A stretch of DNA of 64,000 nucleotides from positions 7,757,501 to 7,821,500 of the forward strand of contig CM042042.1 of the NCBI GenBank assembly GCA_023525975.1, read 5' to 3'. The number at the start of each line of letters is the position of its first letter. The stretch's first letter is position 1. This DNA comes from Smallanthus sonchifolius. Lineage: Eukaryota > Streptophyta > Magnoliopsida > Asterales > Asteraceae. The notes under the pieces were generated by a model. That model saw only the letters and a list, made by a program, of their open reading frames with translations, had not been told where the DNA came from and ran no database searches. The position numbers and the translations under genes were made by a program. Below, piece by piece: positions 44,597 to 57,712 of this stretch.

Positions 44597-47541
44597 TGTC
44601 ACACCCCCAAATTCCACTAACGGAGTTTTACCGTTTGGAAGGTGACACACCAGGATCTCAGTCATTAGTTACATCAAACGACACTATATGAGACTTGAAA
44701 TGTCAAAACATAAGAGTTCAGAGTTAATGCAGAAGCGTAAACGTTAATATGAAATCAAAGGTAATTACATGCAATAGGCGTCAATCAATGTAAATAAGTA
44801 AACTGTTTCAAATGTTTGAAATTGATAATATAACAGTAGGACTCCATGCATGTCCTAAGTGTGCAACCTGTGCCTTAGCGACCTGAGAAACATGTAAGAA
44901 AAAGTGTCAACACGAGGTTGGTGAGTTCACAGGTTTCAAGTTTACAATAAGAGTGTGTTTGCCAGATTATGTACATTCAATATGCATATCTATAGGTAGC
45001 TAACCTATGTTCATGTTTTACTAAAGCGCTGGCAACCGAAGCTGACTGTGTTTGTATGCCTCCTGCCAGGTCTATCAACTCTGGCACATGTGAGTAGGCT
45101 AACATTTCACCCGTTCAATATCCAATCGAGTTAGCGCGACTAACGCGGGTGGGATTTGTCAAACCCAGTAGTACTACTAAACATTACCTCGCTAAGATCC
45201 ATATTAACGGTTCGAAATAAGATGAGGACTTTCTGTGATAGCATGTTACGCTTAGTCTCAACAGTGATATCATATAAAGTACCATAATCAAATAGTTGCG
45301 TCATGTTTTCTTCCCTGGCGGGAAAAACAATATTTGCTTGCGTACCTGTTTCTCCCCCACGGGGAAAACAAGTAAAAGTATGATAATTGGTGTTTCATGT
45401 TTGTTTCTTCCTCAACAGGAAAACAAGTAAAATACGTTTGTGTGTAAGCATGTCTCTCCCCCAATAGTAAAACAGGTAAAAAGGGGCCGTGAAACTCACC
45501 TGCGTTGCGTAGTAGGTAGTATCACACAAGTATGAGATTTAGAACCTCAAGTGTTAGCCTGCACGACTTATGTATGCCCTAGAATCATAAACACATAAGT
45601 TAGGGATACACTGAGATTTGTGACGACGACACGGAAGGTTAGAACGTCTTAACGTATTCTAAGGATCAATGAGTAGACGAACGTGTCTACAGGAATATAG
45701 GGTTTCTTAATATAATTATTAAGATAAATACGTTTTGTGTCGAACGTTTTTTAATTACGAATATAATAATAATTAAATATATCCGTGCGTTTGTACTATT
45801 CAATAATGGTTTAGGAAAATAATATAATTAATATATTATTTTTGAACTCGTATAAAATATACGATAATCATTTACATGACAAAAATAATAAATATATTAT
45901 TTTTATTCGAGGATATAAACGTGAGTAAATAATATAAACATTTATATTATTAATTTGTTCGAAACGTTACACGAGGTAAATAAACGAGGCGAAATAATAT
46001 AAAAATATATATTATTTAATAATAGAAGTCATGAGTTGAAAATAATATAAACATATTATTTTATTTGAATTCGTGGTTTTGAAAATAGTATAAATATATT
46101 ATTTTAAAAGTGGGAATAATATTAATTTTAGGTTATAAAACCAAACCCGAGCCAACTGGTTGTTTCCCGGGCAAAAACACATTTATATAATAATATAATA
46201 TTATAGGGTTTGATTTTTATTAATTAAATATTAGCAGAAAAATGTTTAAAAATAATTATGGGAGCCCGGTCTCGAACCCGGGTCTCTCCCACACACACAC
46301 ACTGCTCTAACCATTACGCCCGTTAGGGTCATCGCGTCCAATACCCGGTTTTAAAAGCTTTTAATCTAAAAGTTCCTTGTGTTCTTCCCCTTTACACGAA
46401 ACCGAACCAAAATCCCTCCCTAAACCTCTGAATTCGAACTCGATCGCCCAAGGAACCATAGGGCTTTTGTTAATCGAGTTGTTACGAAACTGATGCAGTA
46501 ATTTAATTTCGTTTCTTTTTATTCTACAATCGAAAACCCCAATTCAGAAAGCAGATGAACCCTAATTACGAGTTCATGATCAATTCGATAGTGGAAGCCA
46601 GATGTTTCACAGGGCTTTCACTCTACAGACGTTTGTGAAGCTAAAGGGGTAGATTAATTTGATTTAAAAACAGTTTATAATCGAATTCAACAATCTAAGT
46701 TCATATGAACCCTAATTACGGGTTACAGAGATTTCGATAGTGAAACTTGAAATTGATAGAGGGCTTTCAAAGATTATGACTTAGCGAATCTTTCTGCATA
46801 GTTTAATTTCATTTTTAATGGGTCTAGATTAGGGTTCGACTAACTCGAAATTGTATGAACCCTAGGTATTGGGTCGTGTTAAATCTGATAATGAAAACTT
46901 AAATTACGATAGGGCTTTCATTACAGGTGCAAAAACGAATCTAGGAGTGTAATCAATTACCGGAATAGAGTATGAATTGCAGGTGCTCGACCAAACGGTA
47001 TTTCGACTTGCGTGATCTTGGTTTCCGGCTATAACGACTTCAATTCCGCTCGAATTGGATGATGCAATAGGCTCTGAGGGATGCGACTAAGGTTTTTGGA
47101 GAGATTGTTTGCGAGAGTAATACACCAAATGGTCGAATTTGATGGATGCATGATGAATGTCGACGATTATGGCATTAACATCCAATAATGAGATTAATCG
47201 CGCGTAATGGTGATGTTAATTGATTCAATGATGGTCGAAATGGTTAATGCCATCCGTTACAACTTGAATTCGGCTAGATTTCGGTTATGGATCACGAATT
47301 TGGATCAAGGATGAGAGGGGTTTGACTTCTAAAAGTCAACAGAATACAAAACTCCCTATTTTGACTTTGGGAGTCAACAAATTTGACTTTAGACTAATTA
47401 CAGCTTTAGTCCCTGCAATTTGAGTTTAATCTGTGACAGAATCAGTCCCTCGGATTTAATATTCAGTTAACTGGGTTAGGACTTAACAGGATTTTTAACG
47501 GAATTGTTAACGAAGTTAGCCTAAAAAGTCGAATTGTCACA
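44597..47541 (-). repeat. inner element 5' LTR
   Basis: 2945 bp, co-linear with 36753-39697 without any gap noticed by eye. Confidence 0.95.
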
Positions 47542-47890
47542 AATAACCTCGGCATGGTGCTTGGATAACCAGTCCATGCCAATTATAATATCGAAGCTTC
47601 CCAATTGCATTGGAAGGAGATTAACAGAGAATTCATGATTATTAAGCTCGAGATTGCAGTCGCGGATAACAGAATTTATAGTAATAGATTTTCCGTTTGC
47701 TATCTCCACGGAGTAAGAATTGTCAAGTTTCGTTCTTTTTTAGCAAGTCGAGATTCAAAGGTAAGAGACACAAAACTCCTATCGGCACCGGTATCAAATA
47801 AAATGGATGCATAATGATTGTTTACGAGAAACGTACCGTTTATCACGTCGTTGTTTGCTTGAGCCTCATGAGCGTTTATATTAAACGCTC
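47542..47890 (-). pseudogene. middle element protease, split by the inner element
   Basis: The minus frame carries the aspartic protease motif FDTGADRSFVS, then after a one-base shift in an A-run (about 47742-47748) continues with VEIANGKSITINSVI and DIIIGMDWLSKHHAEV. It is interrupted exactly at the inner element's AATAA duplication, and the frame resumes at 36752 toward RT. Confidence 0.88.
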
Positions 47891-47894
47891 GTCC

Positions 47895-49001
47895 TTAAGG
47901 ACCACCTTGATGATGAAGTTTTGGGCATCGGTCACGAAAATGGTTTGGGTCTCCACATTCGTAACATGCCCGACCATTGAGAGGTGCCGGATAGATTGGA
48001 CGGTTGACTGGAGCAGCTTGATGGACGGGAGGACAGGTACGGCAAGTAGTGACCACGTGTCCAAATCGTCTGCAGCTTGAACACAATCGGCATGGTAAGT
48101 TGGCAGGATGATGGTACTTGTAGGTCTGGCATTGGGGATTTGGACCCAAATAAGGTTTCGGGTTTTGACCCAAAGGGGCCACTTGAATAGCAGGTACAGC
48201 GGGAGTTACGGCTGTGAAGTTTCGACCCTTTCGTTTCTTGTTGCGGTTAGAAGACTCGGGTTTTACATCTTGGACGGCCGCAAGAGTAGAGACAATCTTC
48301 TTGGAACCCTTTCTTGTTAAGGTTCCGGCTTTGACATGGTTGTCGGATAGTGTAACGGATAGACGGATAGCAGCTTCAAGTGTAGGAGGATTGCTTACTA
48401 ACACAGCATCTTGAATTTGCATAGGCAGCCCGCCTATGTACTTTTCAATTTCACGAGCAAGGGGAGTGATCATATGAGGCACCAATAGGCTCAGCTCTTG
48501 AAATCGGGTGGTGTAAGCCAGATTATCCCCGCTGTCTTGGGCAAGATCCCAAAACTCAGTCTCGAGCTTCCTCATTTCATTTCGAGGACAAAATTCATCA
48601 GTCATGGCTTTCTTCAGATCATCCCATGATAAAGATGTAGCAACCTCAACACCACGAGTGCGTTTCTCACCGTTCCACCAGGTGAGGGCTCTCTTTTGAA
48701 GTACACTTGTGGCATAACGAACCCGAAGATTATCGGGGCAGTCACTGTTTAGGAATGTGCTTTCCATGCTTTCAAACCATTGCAGTAGGCCGGTAGCACC
48801 TTCAGTCCTGAAAAATTTTGTAGGATTGCACGAGTTAAAGTGCTTAAACGTGCATTGAGGCGGGTTGGTACCACCATTTCCTTAGATGTTGTGAGACCCG
48901 TCACTGTTGTTATTGGCTTGAGTCATTTGCCCCACCAGCTGGGCAAGGAGAGTAGCAAGATCCGGGTTGGAAGTGCTAGAGTTTTCACGTCGAGGAGGCA
49001 T
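47895..49001 (-). pseudogene. middle element Gag
   Basis: The frame opens MPPRRENSSTSNPDLATLLA at 49001, meets one TAA at 48882-48884 (codon 40), then stays open to TAA 47895-47897. It contains the Retrotrans_gag-type segment (RALTWWNGEKRTRG, WDDLKKAMTDEFCPRNE) and two CCHC zinc knuckles: CSSCRRFGHVVTTC and CYECGDPNHFRDRC. The 3' stop separates gag from protease in the same frame and may once have been sense. Confidence 0.9.
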
Positions 49002-49894
49002 TCTAACACCATAAGAAAAGACAATGACATTTTAGATAAGATGGATATATATGAGTTATAGTGGGAAATAATGTAAGCAGAAAAGCGGGGTTCATCATGA
49101 CGCGTGCCAGTGCATGTGTATTTATTCAAAGTTGATGGGGGAAACTAAGCCATCTATTCCGGATAGAACATGATGTTATAGATCATTATTCGCGTAATAG
49201 GAATTGTCGGGACTTGCATGCACTACAAATCGTTATTACGTGTGCACCCGAAATAATGATTTGCTTTGCATGTTCGTCTAGTTCTTCCTATCTCGCTATA
49301 ATGTCCCCAAATTTTGAGTTTAAGTTCGGGTCGTATTCTTGCGAATACATGACTTATCAACGTTAAATAATTCCTCAAAACTTTCAAGGAGACATGCTTT
49401 AGCCTATAGGTAAACACTCACTTCAGGAATTCCCAGGAAAGCATACGGGTCCGTTTATTTGGATATATACGAAATGCTTTCCTAGACAGAAAACCCAATG
49501 TACAGGTGTCACCCTTCCAGATTGCACGTGTCCTTTACTGGTTTCAAGAAACTAAGTAATTGACGAGATTTTTCAAGATTTTCATAGACTTGAGAGTCTA
49601 TGAGTATAAAATGTGTGGGAATGTTGCAATTAATACGGGTTAGGAAAGAGTAAAGATAAGGATGGGTAGTGTATTTGTTTGCATGAGTTTGTTTGTCAAA
49701 TGTGTATGTAAAGTATGTATCATGTATTTAAGCCTTGTATGTATAAGTATCATGTACCAAACTTGGGAAAATTCAAATAATACCTAATTACAAATAATTC
49801 ACATAACAATTAATCATTTAGCACATAACACATAAAAGGGAGTCCTAGGGTTATAGTCTAGGTCATTGTGTCTAATAACCTAATTCCCTATAAA
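49002..49894 (-). other. middle element leader
   Basis: Untranslated sequence between the primer site and gag. It shares blocks with the inner element's leader (near 49215-49275), supporting close relationship. Confidence 0.65.
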
Positions 49895-49910
49895 CATGGC
49901 TCTGATACCT
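49895..49910 (-). promoter_or_regulatory. middle element primer-binding site (initiator tRNA-Met)
   Basis: AGGTATCAGAGCCATG on the minus strand, one base off the usual TGGTATCAGAGC, three bases inside the 5' LTR. Confidence 0.85.
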
Positions 49911-49913
49911 ATC

Positions 49914-52200
49914 TGTCACACCTCGACCGATGGCGGAATCATCGAGGCGGACAATGAAATGATTGTTCAAAAGCACATGATAACTAAAATGTTGCATATT
50001 TCATTAATTAAATTTAAAGACAACAAAGATCCAAATACAATACATTTCAAATAACCTAGTCTAGTTCAAAACATTGATTTATTTAACTAGGTCCATAGTT
50101 CTTAAGTGGAGGAATCTTCAGCAAGCATCACATATCCAAACCTGAAACATTATTTAAATCAAGTGTCAACTAAAAAGTTGGTGAGTACATAGGTTTTGTA
50201 GTTCTGATAAGTAGTAGAGAAAAACGTTTTGCAACTCATTGTTTATCTTGTTAAACATAGCATATATGGTGTATCATTTATCTAAGCACAATTCAAACCT
50301 TGATTGACGTGCTTGAACATAGCACAACAGCTAAGTCCGGTATGTTTGAATATAACACGCGGCTATATCCGATATGTTTGAATATAACACGCGGCTATAT
50401 CCGAGTATGCAGTAATAAACACCCTAACCGGGTGGCCTGGTCAGGCACAATAGATCTATTAATATTACTGTTGGTTTTCTTGTGTTTAAAGTAAATGTAT
50501 GTACACCCAAGATAATAAGCATATAGTCCACATGTATAACACGTATAAACAAAGTGAGTAGCATGTATAATGTTTCACCCCAAAATGCGTAAAAATGTAA
50601 AATAGAGGCTATGTAACTCACCTTGCAAGCGGGTATTTTTCCACGCGTGTAGGTGATAAAGATGTTGAAGTCTAAGCACGTTGAAACCCTATGTAGATAA
50701 ATGGGTATTATTGTATGTTTACATGTGCGTATTAGTGTTTAATTGTGTATAGGTTTATAATAACATTTCTTAGTGTTATTTGCATAAAAAGTTGGTCCAG
50801 ATTTACTTGAAATTACTGATTTGATCGAAACTGTTTATAGTTGTGACAGGTATCGAAACTATGTTCAATCGAAACTACTAGTTTCGATTGACCATTTACA
50901 AGTGATACACAGAACTGTCGAAACTACTATCTATCGAAACTACTAGTTTCGATTGATCATTTACAAGTGATACACAGACTGCCGAAACTACAATCTATCG
51001 AAACTACTAGTTTCGATTGACCATTTACTCAATCGAAACTAAGTAGTTCCGATGGCCCATACTTTAGAAAATAAAACAGTAATTTTTCAGAATAATCGTT
51101 TGTCCGGAAATCGATGGTTTGGAGTCGTGACTTCGATTGGTTCAGTTTGCCTTATGATAACAGAAAGTAAAGAAACGAAGATGAGGATTCTTACGTGGTC
51201 GCAAAGGGGCTGGACGGCAGAGTCTTAAATTCGAGAATGTCCAGAATGAGAATCGAGCTTCTGGATGGGATTAGCCTCTACAACCTTAGTCACAGCTTCA
51301 CACAGAGATGGCGATTGTAATGGTGCCTTCAATTTGGAGTGAGATTGGGTGGAAGAGGGGTAGCGAGCTCGAGCAGGTCCGACTATGGCTATTTATAGCC
51401 GAGTTCGTTTCTTATGACGAAGCGTGCAATTGGGCATGTCCCGACACTCGTCTGGACGAGACGAAGCTAACGAGCTATTAAATACGCGTGGAGGCTGACT
51501 GTCGGGCTCGAATTCGAGGCGTGGGTTCTCGGCCACCAACAAGATCAGGCGATTCGTATCTTGGGGAGACCAATTGGTCGGGGCCTTTTGTTCGCGTGGG
51601 AGAGACGAGGCCAGACATGCCTTTAGCGGCTGTTGAGGTGCAGGGAACAGCCCTGTCGGGGTGTTCGCCGAAAAAATGCTTTACCCGCCGGACCAAGGAA
51701 CATGGTGACCGGAAAGTCGATTTGGAAATTGGCAGATTTGGTCCTTGTAGTTTGGTTTTGATTTAATTCGGCCCCTGAGATAATTACGGATGAGTCCTTG
51801 TAGTTTTATTTGTACAGAAATAGTCCTTCAACTGATTTTAGCTTAAAACCTTTTAGTTTGAAAAGTTTCTAAATAACCCCTTAACTTTTATAAAAATAAT
51901 TAATTTAATTTCTTTTAATTTTTAAATATATTTTATAAACTTATATTATTATTATTGTTATAAATAATATTTATAAAAGTTAGTTATCTTATTTAAATAG
52001 GTTATTTTATTAAATATGAAACTTTTAAATTTAGATTTTTGTATAAAATTTTATATAAGTTTTAAAACTTATAAAATTTTAATTAACTTAAATCCGTAAA
52101 ATGAAAATACCCATTTGTATAAAACTAAATAAAATACTCGTATTTTATTTAATTTGAAAATGATTACACGATAATTATATTATAAGTGCGTGAAGTCACA
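49914..52200 (-). repeat. middle element 5' LTR
   Basis: 2287 bp, pairs with 31403-33705. Lacks 15 bp next to its outer end (GCGTGAAGTCACA). Confidence 0.93.
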
Positions 52201-53118
52201 ATTGGCTTGAGGATGCACAGGGGTAGAAGTTATCATCTTAATTCCCCAGCTAGCACAGAAGTTGGTTGTTCTTTGGCCAATGAATTGAGATCCGTTATCA
52301 CATGTTATTTCTGCTGGGATGTCGAATCTCGTCAGGATGTTGCGCTTGATGAAGGATATAACTTCCTTTTCCCTGACTTGAACGAATGCTTCGGCTTCGA
52401 TCCATTTGGGAGCTTGCCAACTATATCCATTCCCCACTTCATAAATGGCTAGGAAGAAATAATTGGGTATAAGGACTCTGCTGGCTGGTGAAGGATGTTG
52501 CTATGTCTCTAGCATGCATCACACTTTTGGGAATACTCCATGGCATCTTTCCTCATGGTTGGCCAATAGTATCCAGTCCTTAGGATCTTTGAGAAGAACG
52601 CTCTGCCCCCGGTGTGATTTCCACAGTCGCCTTCGTGTATATCTCTGAGGACTTCAAGTGTTTCAGGATCTTCTAAACATTTCAAATAAGGACCTACAAT
52701 AGATTTTATGTACAAAACACCATCTAACATTATAAAATGAGATATTCTCATACGAAAAGCCCTGTGATTCTTTTCATCCTTCGGGAATTCTCCATCCTGC
52801 AAATATTTTATAATAGGTGGGATCCAGGATCTTTGGCTTGGTTCCGGATCCCGAGTATCTACTTCTTCCTCATTCGTATTGGATACTTCGTTTTTCTTTT
52901 CAATTGCTAGACTTAGGATATGTATAATCGGTATTGTGGTTCCTTCTAGGATCTTGAGTGCTGAGGCAAGATTTGCTAAGGCATCAGCTTCAGCATTATC
53001 TTCCCTTGGTACCTGTATTATACTAAAAATTTCAAATTTCGCAGATAATTGTTTGACTATCTCGAGGTACTTGATTAATCTTTCACCCTTTGCTGCATAG
53101 GAGCCATTGAAATGGTTA
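52201..53118 (-). pseudogene. Tat element second RNase H (C-part), zinc finger and integrase core
   Basis: Minus frames read VPREDNAEADALANLASA, the last RNase H block; then the integrase HHCC finger (HEGDCGNHTGG ... YSQKCDAC); then, after stops near 52440-52508, the integrase core with ITCDNGSQFIGQR and TPVHPQAN. It is cut at ATTGG (52201-52205) by the middle element and continues at 31402. Confidence 0.88.
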
Positions 53119-53126
53119 GTAATCAA

Positions 53127-53872
53127 TAGGGGTGAGCAAGTTTCGGGTAAACCCGAAAAATACAGTAACCCGACCCGAAAAAAACCCGAACCCGAACCGT
53201 ATAACATGTTCCGGTGTACAGATCGGGCCTGCTATGTGGCTAAAATCGGTCTCGGTCCGGGTTTCGGGTATCGTCACCTGATACCCGTAAATTATAAGCC
53301 CGACCCGAAATTAATTTAAGAGAGAAACTTGCTCAGCGCTGGTCTTCACTAATGCATATTGTGGCAATATACCTGTATAAGACAAGAAGATGAACACCAA
53401 TTAGGTTTTATGAATGTTCAACAAATTATGAAGAAATTGACTGCAAATTACCAAATTAAAGGTTTTAAGGAAAAAATACAACCTTTGAAAATTGGATTTG
53501 AACCATTTGAGGCGGTCAAGATAGAGCCGACTCAGAAATTGGAAATCGGATGTTGGGCGATTTCATCAGACCAAAGGAACAAATTCTAATTAGACTGCAA
53601 ATCTGATTTTCATGCTACATAGCGAAGGAAATAAAATCACACTAGAATCCATTATCATCTTCAATAATCTGCATAAAATCAACTGGTCTTACCTTGATGA
53701 AATCGGGTTTCGGGCTATTTCAGCAGACCGACGGACCGAAAATGATAAAGACCGAAACCCTAGTTTTCCTTATAGGTCCGGTCTTCGGGTGGTGTTTTTA
53801 TTCATTTCCGGGTTTCGGTCCGGGTCGGGTATTCGCTTATTCGGGTCGGGTTTACCATGTTGCTCAGCCCTA
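53127..53872. mobile_element. hAT MITE inserted in the Tat RNase H
   Basis: The 746-bp element starts TAGGGGTGAGCA and ends TGCTCAGCCCTA (11 of 12 inverted), flanked by a perfect 8-bp duplication GTAATCAA (53119-53126 and 53873-53880), both diagnostic of hAT. Subterminal regions are full of CCCGACCCGAAA and CGGGTTTCGG words. No transposase frame. It splits the second RNase H frame, which reads continuously on both sides. Confidence 0.93.
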
Positions 53873-54180
53873 GTAATCAATAGTGAATCCACATATACCT
53901 GGAGATACCTGATCTTCATATCGCAAGCAAGTTGTAATCCTTCTATCAGAGCCTCGTACTCTGCCTCGTTGTTGGTTGCTTGAAACTCATAGCTTATTGA
54001 TTGGGGTAGTATGTCCCCTTGTGGCGATTTTAGTATGATTCCAAGACCTGTACCTCTTATATTAGATGCACCATCTGTGAATAGAATCCATTTATCCTTG
54101 GATTCCTCTAGTTGTTGAACTTCTAGATCTGCTTCTTGTTGGATATCACTACTGAAATCAGCCACAAAGTCTGCGAGTGC
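53873..54180 (-). pseudogene. Tat element second (archaeal-type) RNase H, N-part
   Basis: Contains WILFTDGASNIRGTGLGIIL, FQATNNEAEYEALIEGLQLA and LQVYVDSLL, the Asp-Glu-Asp positions of RNase HI. It follows the retroviral-type RNase H as a separate extra domain, the mark of the Tat lineage. A TAA at 54181-54183 separates it from upstream pol. Confidence 0.88.
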
Positions 54181-55700
54181 TTAAGATTTTATTGCTGTCT
54201 TAGGCTCATACTTGAGATCATATGCGCTGAGTTTGACTGACCATTTAGCCATTCTTCCAGACATTTTCGGCTTTCTCAAAACACACTTAATTGGATAATT
54301 AGTTTTAACATGTATAGCATGGGTCTCAAAATAATGTCTAAGTTTAGTAGATGTCATTATTAAAGCTAATATTAATTTTTCTAAATGAGAATACATGGTT
54401 TCCGCTGGAAGTAGACTTTTACTTACATAGTATACCGGATGTTGTTGACCTTCATGATCCTTAACTAAGACAGCACTTACAGAATGTCTAAATACTGCTA
54501 AGTACAATGATAATGGTTCGCCATCTTCAGGTTTCATTAGTAGAGGAGCTATGGATAAATACTCATTTAGTGCTTGGAGTGCTTGCTCATGCTTTTCTTC
54601 CCATTCGAATCTTTTGTTTTTCTTTAGGATATCATAAAATTCTTTACATCTTTCTGAGGATCTTGAGATAAATCTATTGAGCGCTGCTACTCTACCAGTC
54701 AGCCTCTGGACATCTTTGGTATTGGCTGGGGATTTCAGTTTGATTATTGCCTTGATCTGCTCAGGGCTGGCTTCTATCCCTCTTTTAGTCACCATGTATA
54801 TTAGAAATTTTCCTGCCCCCACTCCAAAGTGACATTTGGAAAGGTTGAGCTTCATGTTATAATGATCTAGGATGTCCAATGCTTCTTCAAGATCCCTGGG
54901 ATGATCTTCAGCTTTTTTCAACTTCACCACTATGTCATCAATATAGACTTCCATGGTGTCCCCAAGTTTGTCTTTAAACATCATGTTTACTAGCCTCTGG
55001 TATGTAGCACCTGCATTTTTTAGACCAAAAGGCATGGAAATATAACAATAGATACCTGTCGGAGTCATGAAGGCAGTATCCTCTTGATCAGAGGGTTCCA
55101 TCTGGATTTGCTGAAATCCTGGTGAGGCATCCATGAAGGTTAACATTTCATGGCCTGCTGTAGCATCCACCATTGAGTCTATATGTGGTAGAGGGAAGGG
55201 ATCTTTCGGACATGCTTTTTTTTAAGTCTGTGAAGTCTACACAAACTCTCCATTTCCCATTCTTCTTCTCGACCACTACTACATTGGCTAGCCATCTTGG
55301 GAATTTTACTTCCCTAATCATTCCTGCTTTTCACAGCCTTTCAACTTCCTCTTGGATGACTGTATTTCTTTCTGGAGCGAATTTCCTTCTTTTTTGGTGT
55401 ATAGGTCTGAAACTGTTATCAAGTTCTAATTTATGTGTAATAACATCTTTAGAAATACCTGTCATGTCTGCATGCTTCCAAGCAAAAGTTGAAATTCTGC
55501 TCTTTAGTAATCTTGTGAGGCTTTGCTCAATATCCTCGGGGATACTGTTTCCAATAAGCACCTTGACGTCAGGATCCTCTAGACTTAGGGATAATTCCTT
55601 GACATCCTGCTCCTTGGCTTCTAGGACATCTCTAGCATGTTTCTTTAATTGCTATGCTTGTCTAGTCTTTGCTGACGCTTTCATTGAAGAAGTATAACAA
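54181..55700 (-). pseudogene. Tat element reverse transcriptase and first RNase H
   Basis: 55561-55331 carries the RT entry region (THKLELDNSFRPIHQKRRKF). After stops and shifts (55170-55330), 55173-54181 holds MPFGLKNAGATYQRLVN, the catalytic EVYIDDIVVK, and the RNase H segment (SLYLAVFRHSVSAVLVKDHE, LEKLILALIM). In that RNase H the usual first catalytic Asp is not evident, a known trend in elements with a second RNase H. Confidence 0.88.
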
Positions 55701-56047
55701 TCTTTTGCATCTTGCTGATCACTGTTGATCTTTACTACTCCCCAAGGAGTTGGCTTCTTGACACATTGATGATATGTCGAGGGTACCACTTTCATATAAT
55801 GTATCCAAGGTCTCCCTAGTATAACATTGTAACAAGATAACGAATCAATTATGCAAAAATTTTATATAGTGTTTACCCCTTCGATATATATCGGAAGCTT
55901 TATCTCTCCGACTGTGTTTTTTACTTCTCCGCTGAATCCCACTAGCACTGCAGATTTGGAGATAATCTCGGAATCCGGGATCCCCATTCTTTTTAAGATA
56001 TCACGCTGGATTATGTTCACCGAGCTTCCTCCATCGATCAGTATTCT
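55701..56047 (-). pseudogene. Tat element protease
   Basis: The minus frame reads RILIDGGSSVNII near 56000-56040, the DGGSS form of the aspartic protease active site found in Tat elements, then CYNVILGRPWIHYMKVVPST. At least one internal stop. Confidence 0.78.
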
Positions 56048-57712
56048 TCAAATGAAGTGATTTGCAACGTATAGGGTGATCACCAGACCGTCATGATGAG
56101 GATCTTGTACATTATCCCTATCTTCTTCATTGAAGGAGATTATCTTTTCTTCTGTCAGACTGGAAGTTCTGAGGGGTCTATCACCTTTCTCTGTTTTGGC
56201 TTCCTTGGCATTCCTCTTAGCTGTAGAGTAAGATGTACAACAAATGTCAGAACCACCTGAAATAAATCCTATTACCTTAGCATCAGGTGGCGGAGATTTG
56301 GCTCTTTGCGGTATTTTGTCATGATCCCTGACTTGCTTCTTTCCTTTGCCCAGAAATTCCTTAAGATATCCCTTGCTCAAGAGATAACTTATCTCTTTAC
56401 GCAGGGCAATGCAATCTTCAGTGATATGTCTGAAATCTTCATGGAAGGCACACCATTTGGACTTGTCTTTGGCCCCGGTATTCTTTTCGAATTTACGGGG
56501 CCATCTGGCTTTGTCTCCAAGATCCAGCATTGCATATAACAAACCAGTTGTGTCAAGTGAAAAACAGTATTAAGATAACTTAGGATATTCCTCTTCCTCC
56601 TCGTCATCTTCCATAGCATTGACTCTGTGATTACCAGGTTTGGAATACGGCTTGGATCTATATGGTTTGAAAGGTGCAGTCTCAGTCTTCCGGTTAGGTT
56701 GACTATAACTGGTTGGAGCATCCATCATTTGCTGAATCTTCTTATCGTCTTCGAGTCTGATGAACCAAAGTGCCCTGTTTCTGACTTCGTCAAGATTCTT
56801 GCAAGGGTTCATGACAAGGTCTTCGTAGAATTGAGAATCTTTCCTCAATCCCATTTTGAAGGCCTGGACTGTTGTGGCTACGTCGAGATTCGGGATATCC
56901 AGGGATTCCTTACCAAACTTGCTGACATAATCTCGGAGGGATTCTACGGGATTTTGAATCACCCTGTACAAGTCACTTGTCAATATTTCAAAATTTCTAC
57001 TGCAAGAAAATTGATTGTTAAACAGGTTGATTAAATGAGCAAATGAAGTAATAGAGTATGGAGGAACATTAAGTAACCATTTTAAGGCTGATCCTGTTAA
57101 AGTAGAACCGAAGCCTTTGCATAAGCAAGCCTCTTTCAGGTCCAAGGGAATGGGGTTGATCTCTATTCTCTCTCTATATTGCGCCACATGCTCCTCAGGA
57201 TTCGTTGTCCCATCATACAGCTTCATGTTGGGAGTTTGAAAACGTTTGGGGATCTCAGCATCACAAATGGGAGGAGCGAATCTGGAAGTCCTGTGGCTGG
57301 TAGCGGACATCTCAGGTATGGGTTGCACGACACCAGGCACACTGGAGATCATCTCTCTCAGCTTCTTTAATTCTTTCGCCATGGAAGGAGTGATCTCTGT
57401 ATCCTGCACAGTTTTGTTAGCATTTGAAAAATTATTAAATGTGTTACCCATGCTGATATCCCTGAGAGATGATCCCGGGGTAAATCCAAGATCCTGAGTT
57501 GTAGTAACTCTGGTAGCCGCAGTCGGGCCAAGAGCTATGACTCCGGTCAGCATGGGTAGGAAATATCCCTGATGGATTCTTGAAGATCCTGGATAGTCAA
57601 AGTTCAATGCCCTTGGTTGTAATAGAGTTGTCACTTCCATCGGTTTCTTTGAGTCTTTGATCCTTTCAAGCTCTCTGAATATTGTCTGATTGGTCTTTTT
57701 CTGTTGTTCCAT
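56048..57712 (-). pseudogene. Tat element Gag
   Basis: Two frames: 57712-56570 with the Retrotrans_gag core (LKWLLNVPPYSITSFAHLIN, LRDYVSKFGKE) and an acidic end, and 56542-56048 with the zinc-binding-like WCAFHEDFRHITEDCIALRK. They are separated by a short stop-containing interval (56543-56569). The N-terminal start at 57712 is arbitrary, because coding-like sequence continues upstream toward 57930. Confidence 0.85.

Larger units (their letters stand above)
36753..47541 (-). mobile_element. inner Ty3/gypsy element, gag-less
   Basis: Two LTRs of exactly equal length (36753-39697 and 44597-47541, 2945 bp) begin TGTCACACCCCCAAATTCC and end GAATTGTCACA. The target duplication is AATAA (36748-36752 and 47542-47546). 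By eye they differ at about 27 positions (0.9%), mostly transitions. The internal part is 4.9 kb with a perfect Met-tRNA primer site, a PPT, a broken pol and no gag. Pol and leader are related to those of the middle element it interrupts. It must have been mobilised with proteins supplied by other elements. Confidence 0.94.
31403..52200 (-). mobile_element. middle Ty3/gypsy element (chromovirus-like)
   Basis: LTRs 31403-33705 and 49914-52200 begin TGTCACACC and end TCACA. The target duplication is ATTGG (31398-31402 and 52201-52205). The minus-strand order is gag, protease, RT, RNase H, integrase, chromodomain-like tail. The primer site matches initiator tRNA-Met and the PPT is ATGGGGAGAC. 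LTRs differ at about 27 of 2287 positions plus 15-bp and 1-bp gaps (by eye, about 1.2%). Without the inner element it is about 10.0 kb. Long LTRs, Met primer and C-terminal tail suggest the Tekay/Del group. A gag stop, a gag-protease stop, a protease shift and a late pol stop disable it. Confidence 0.92.
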
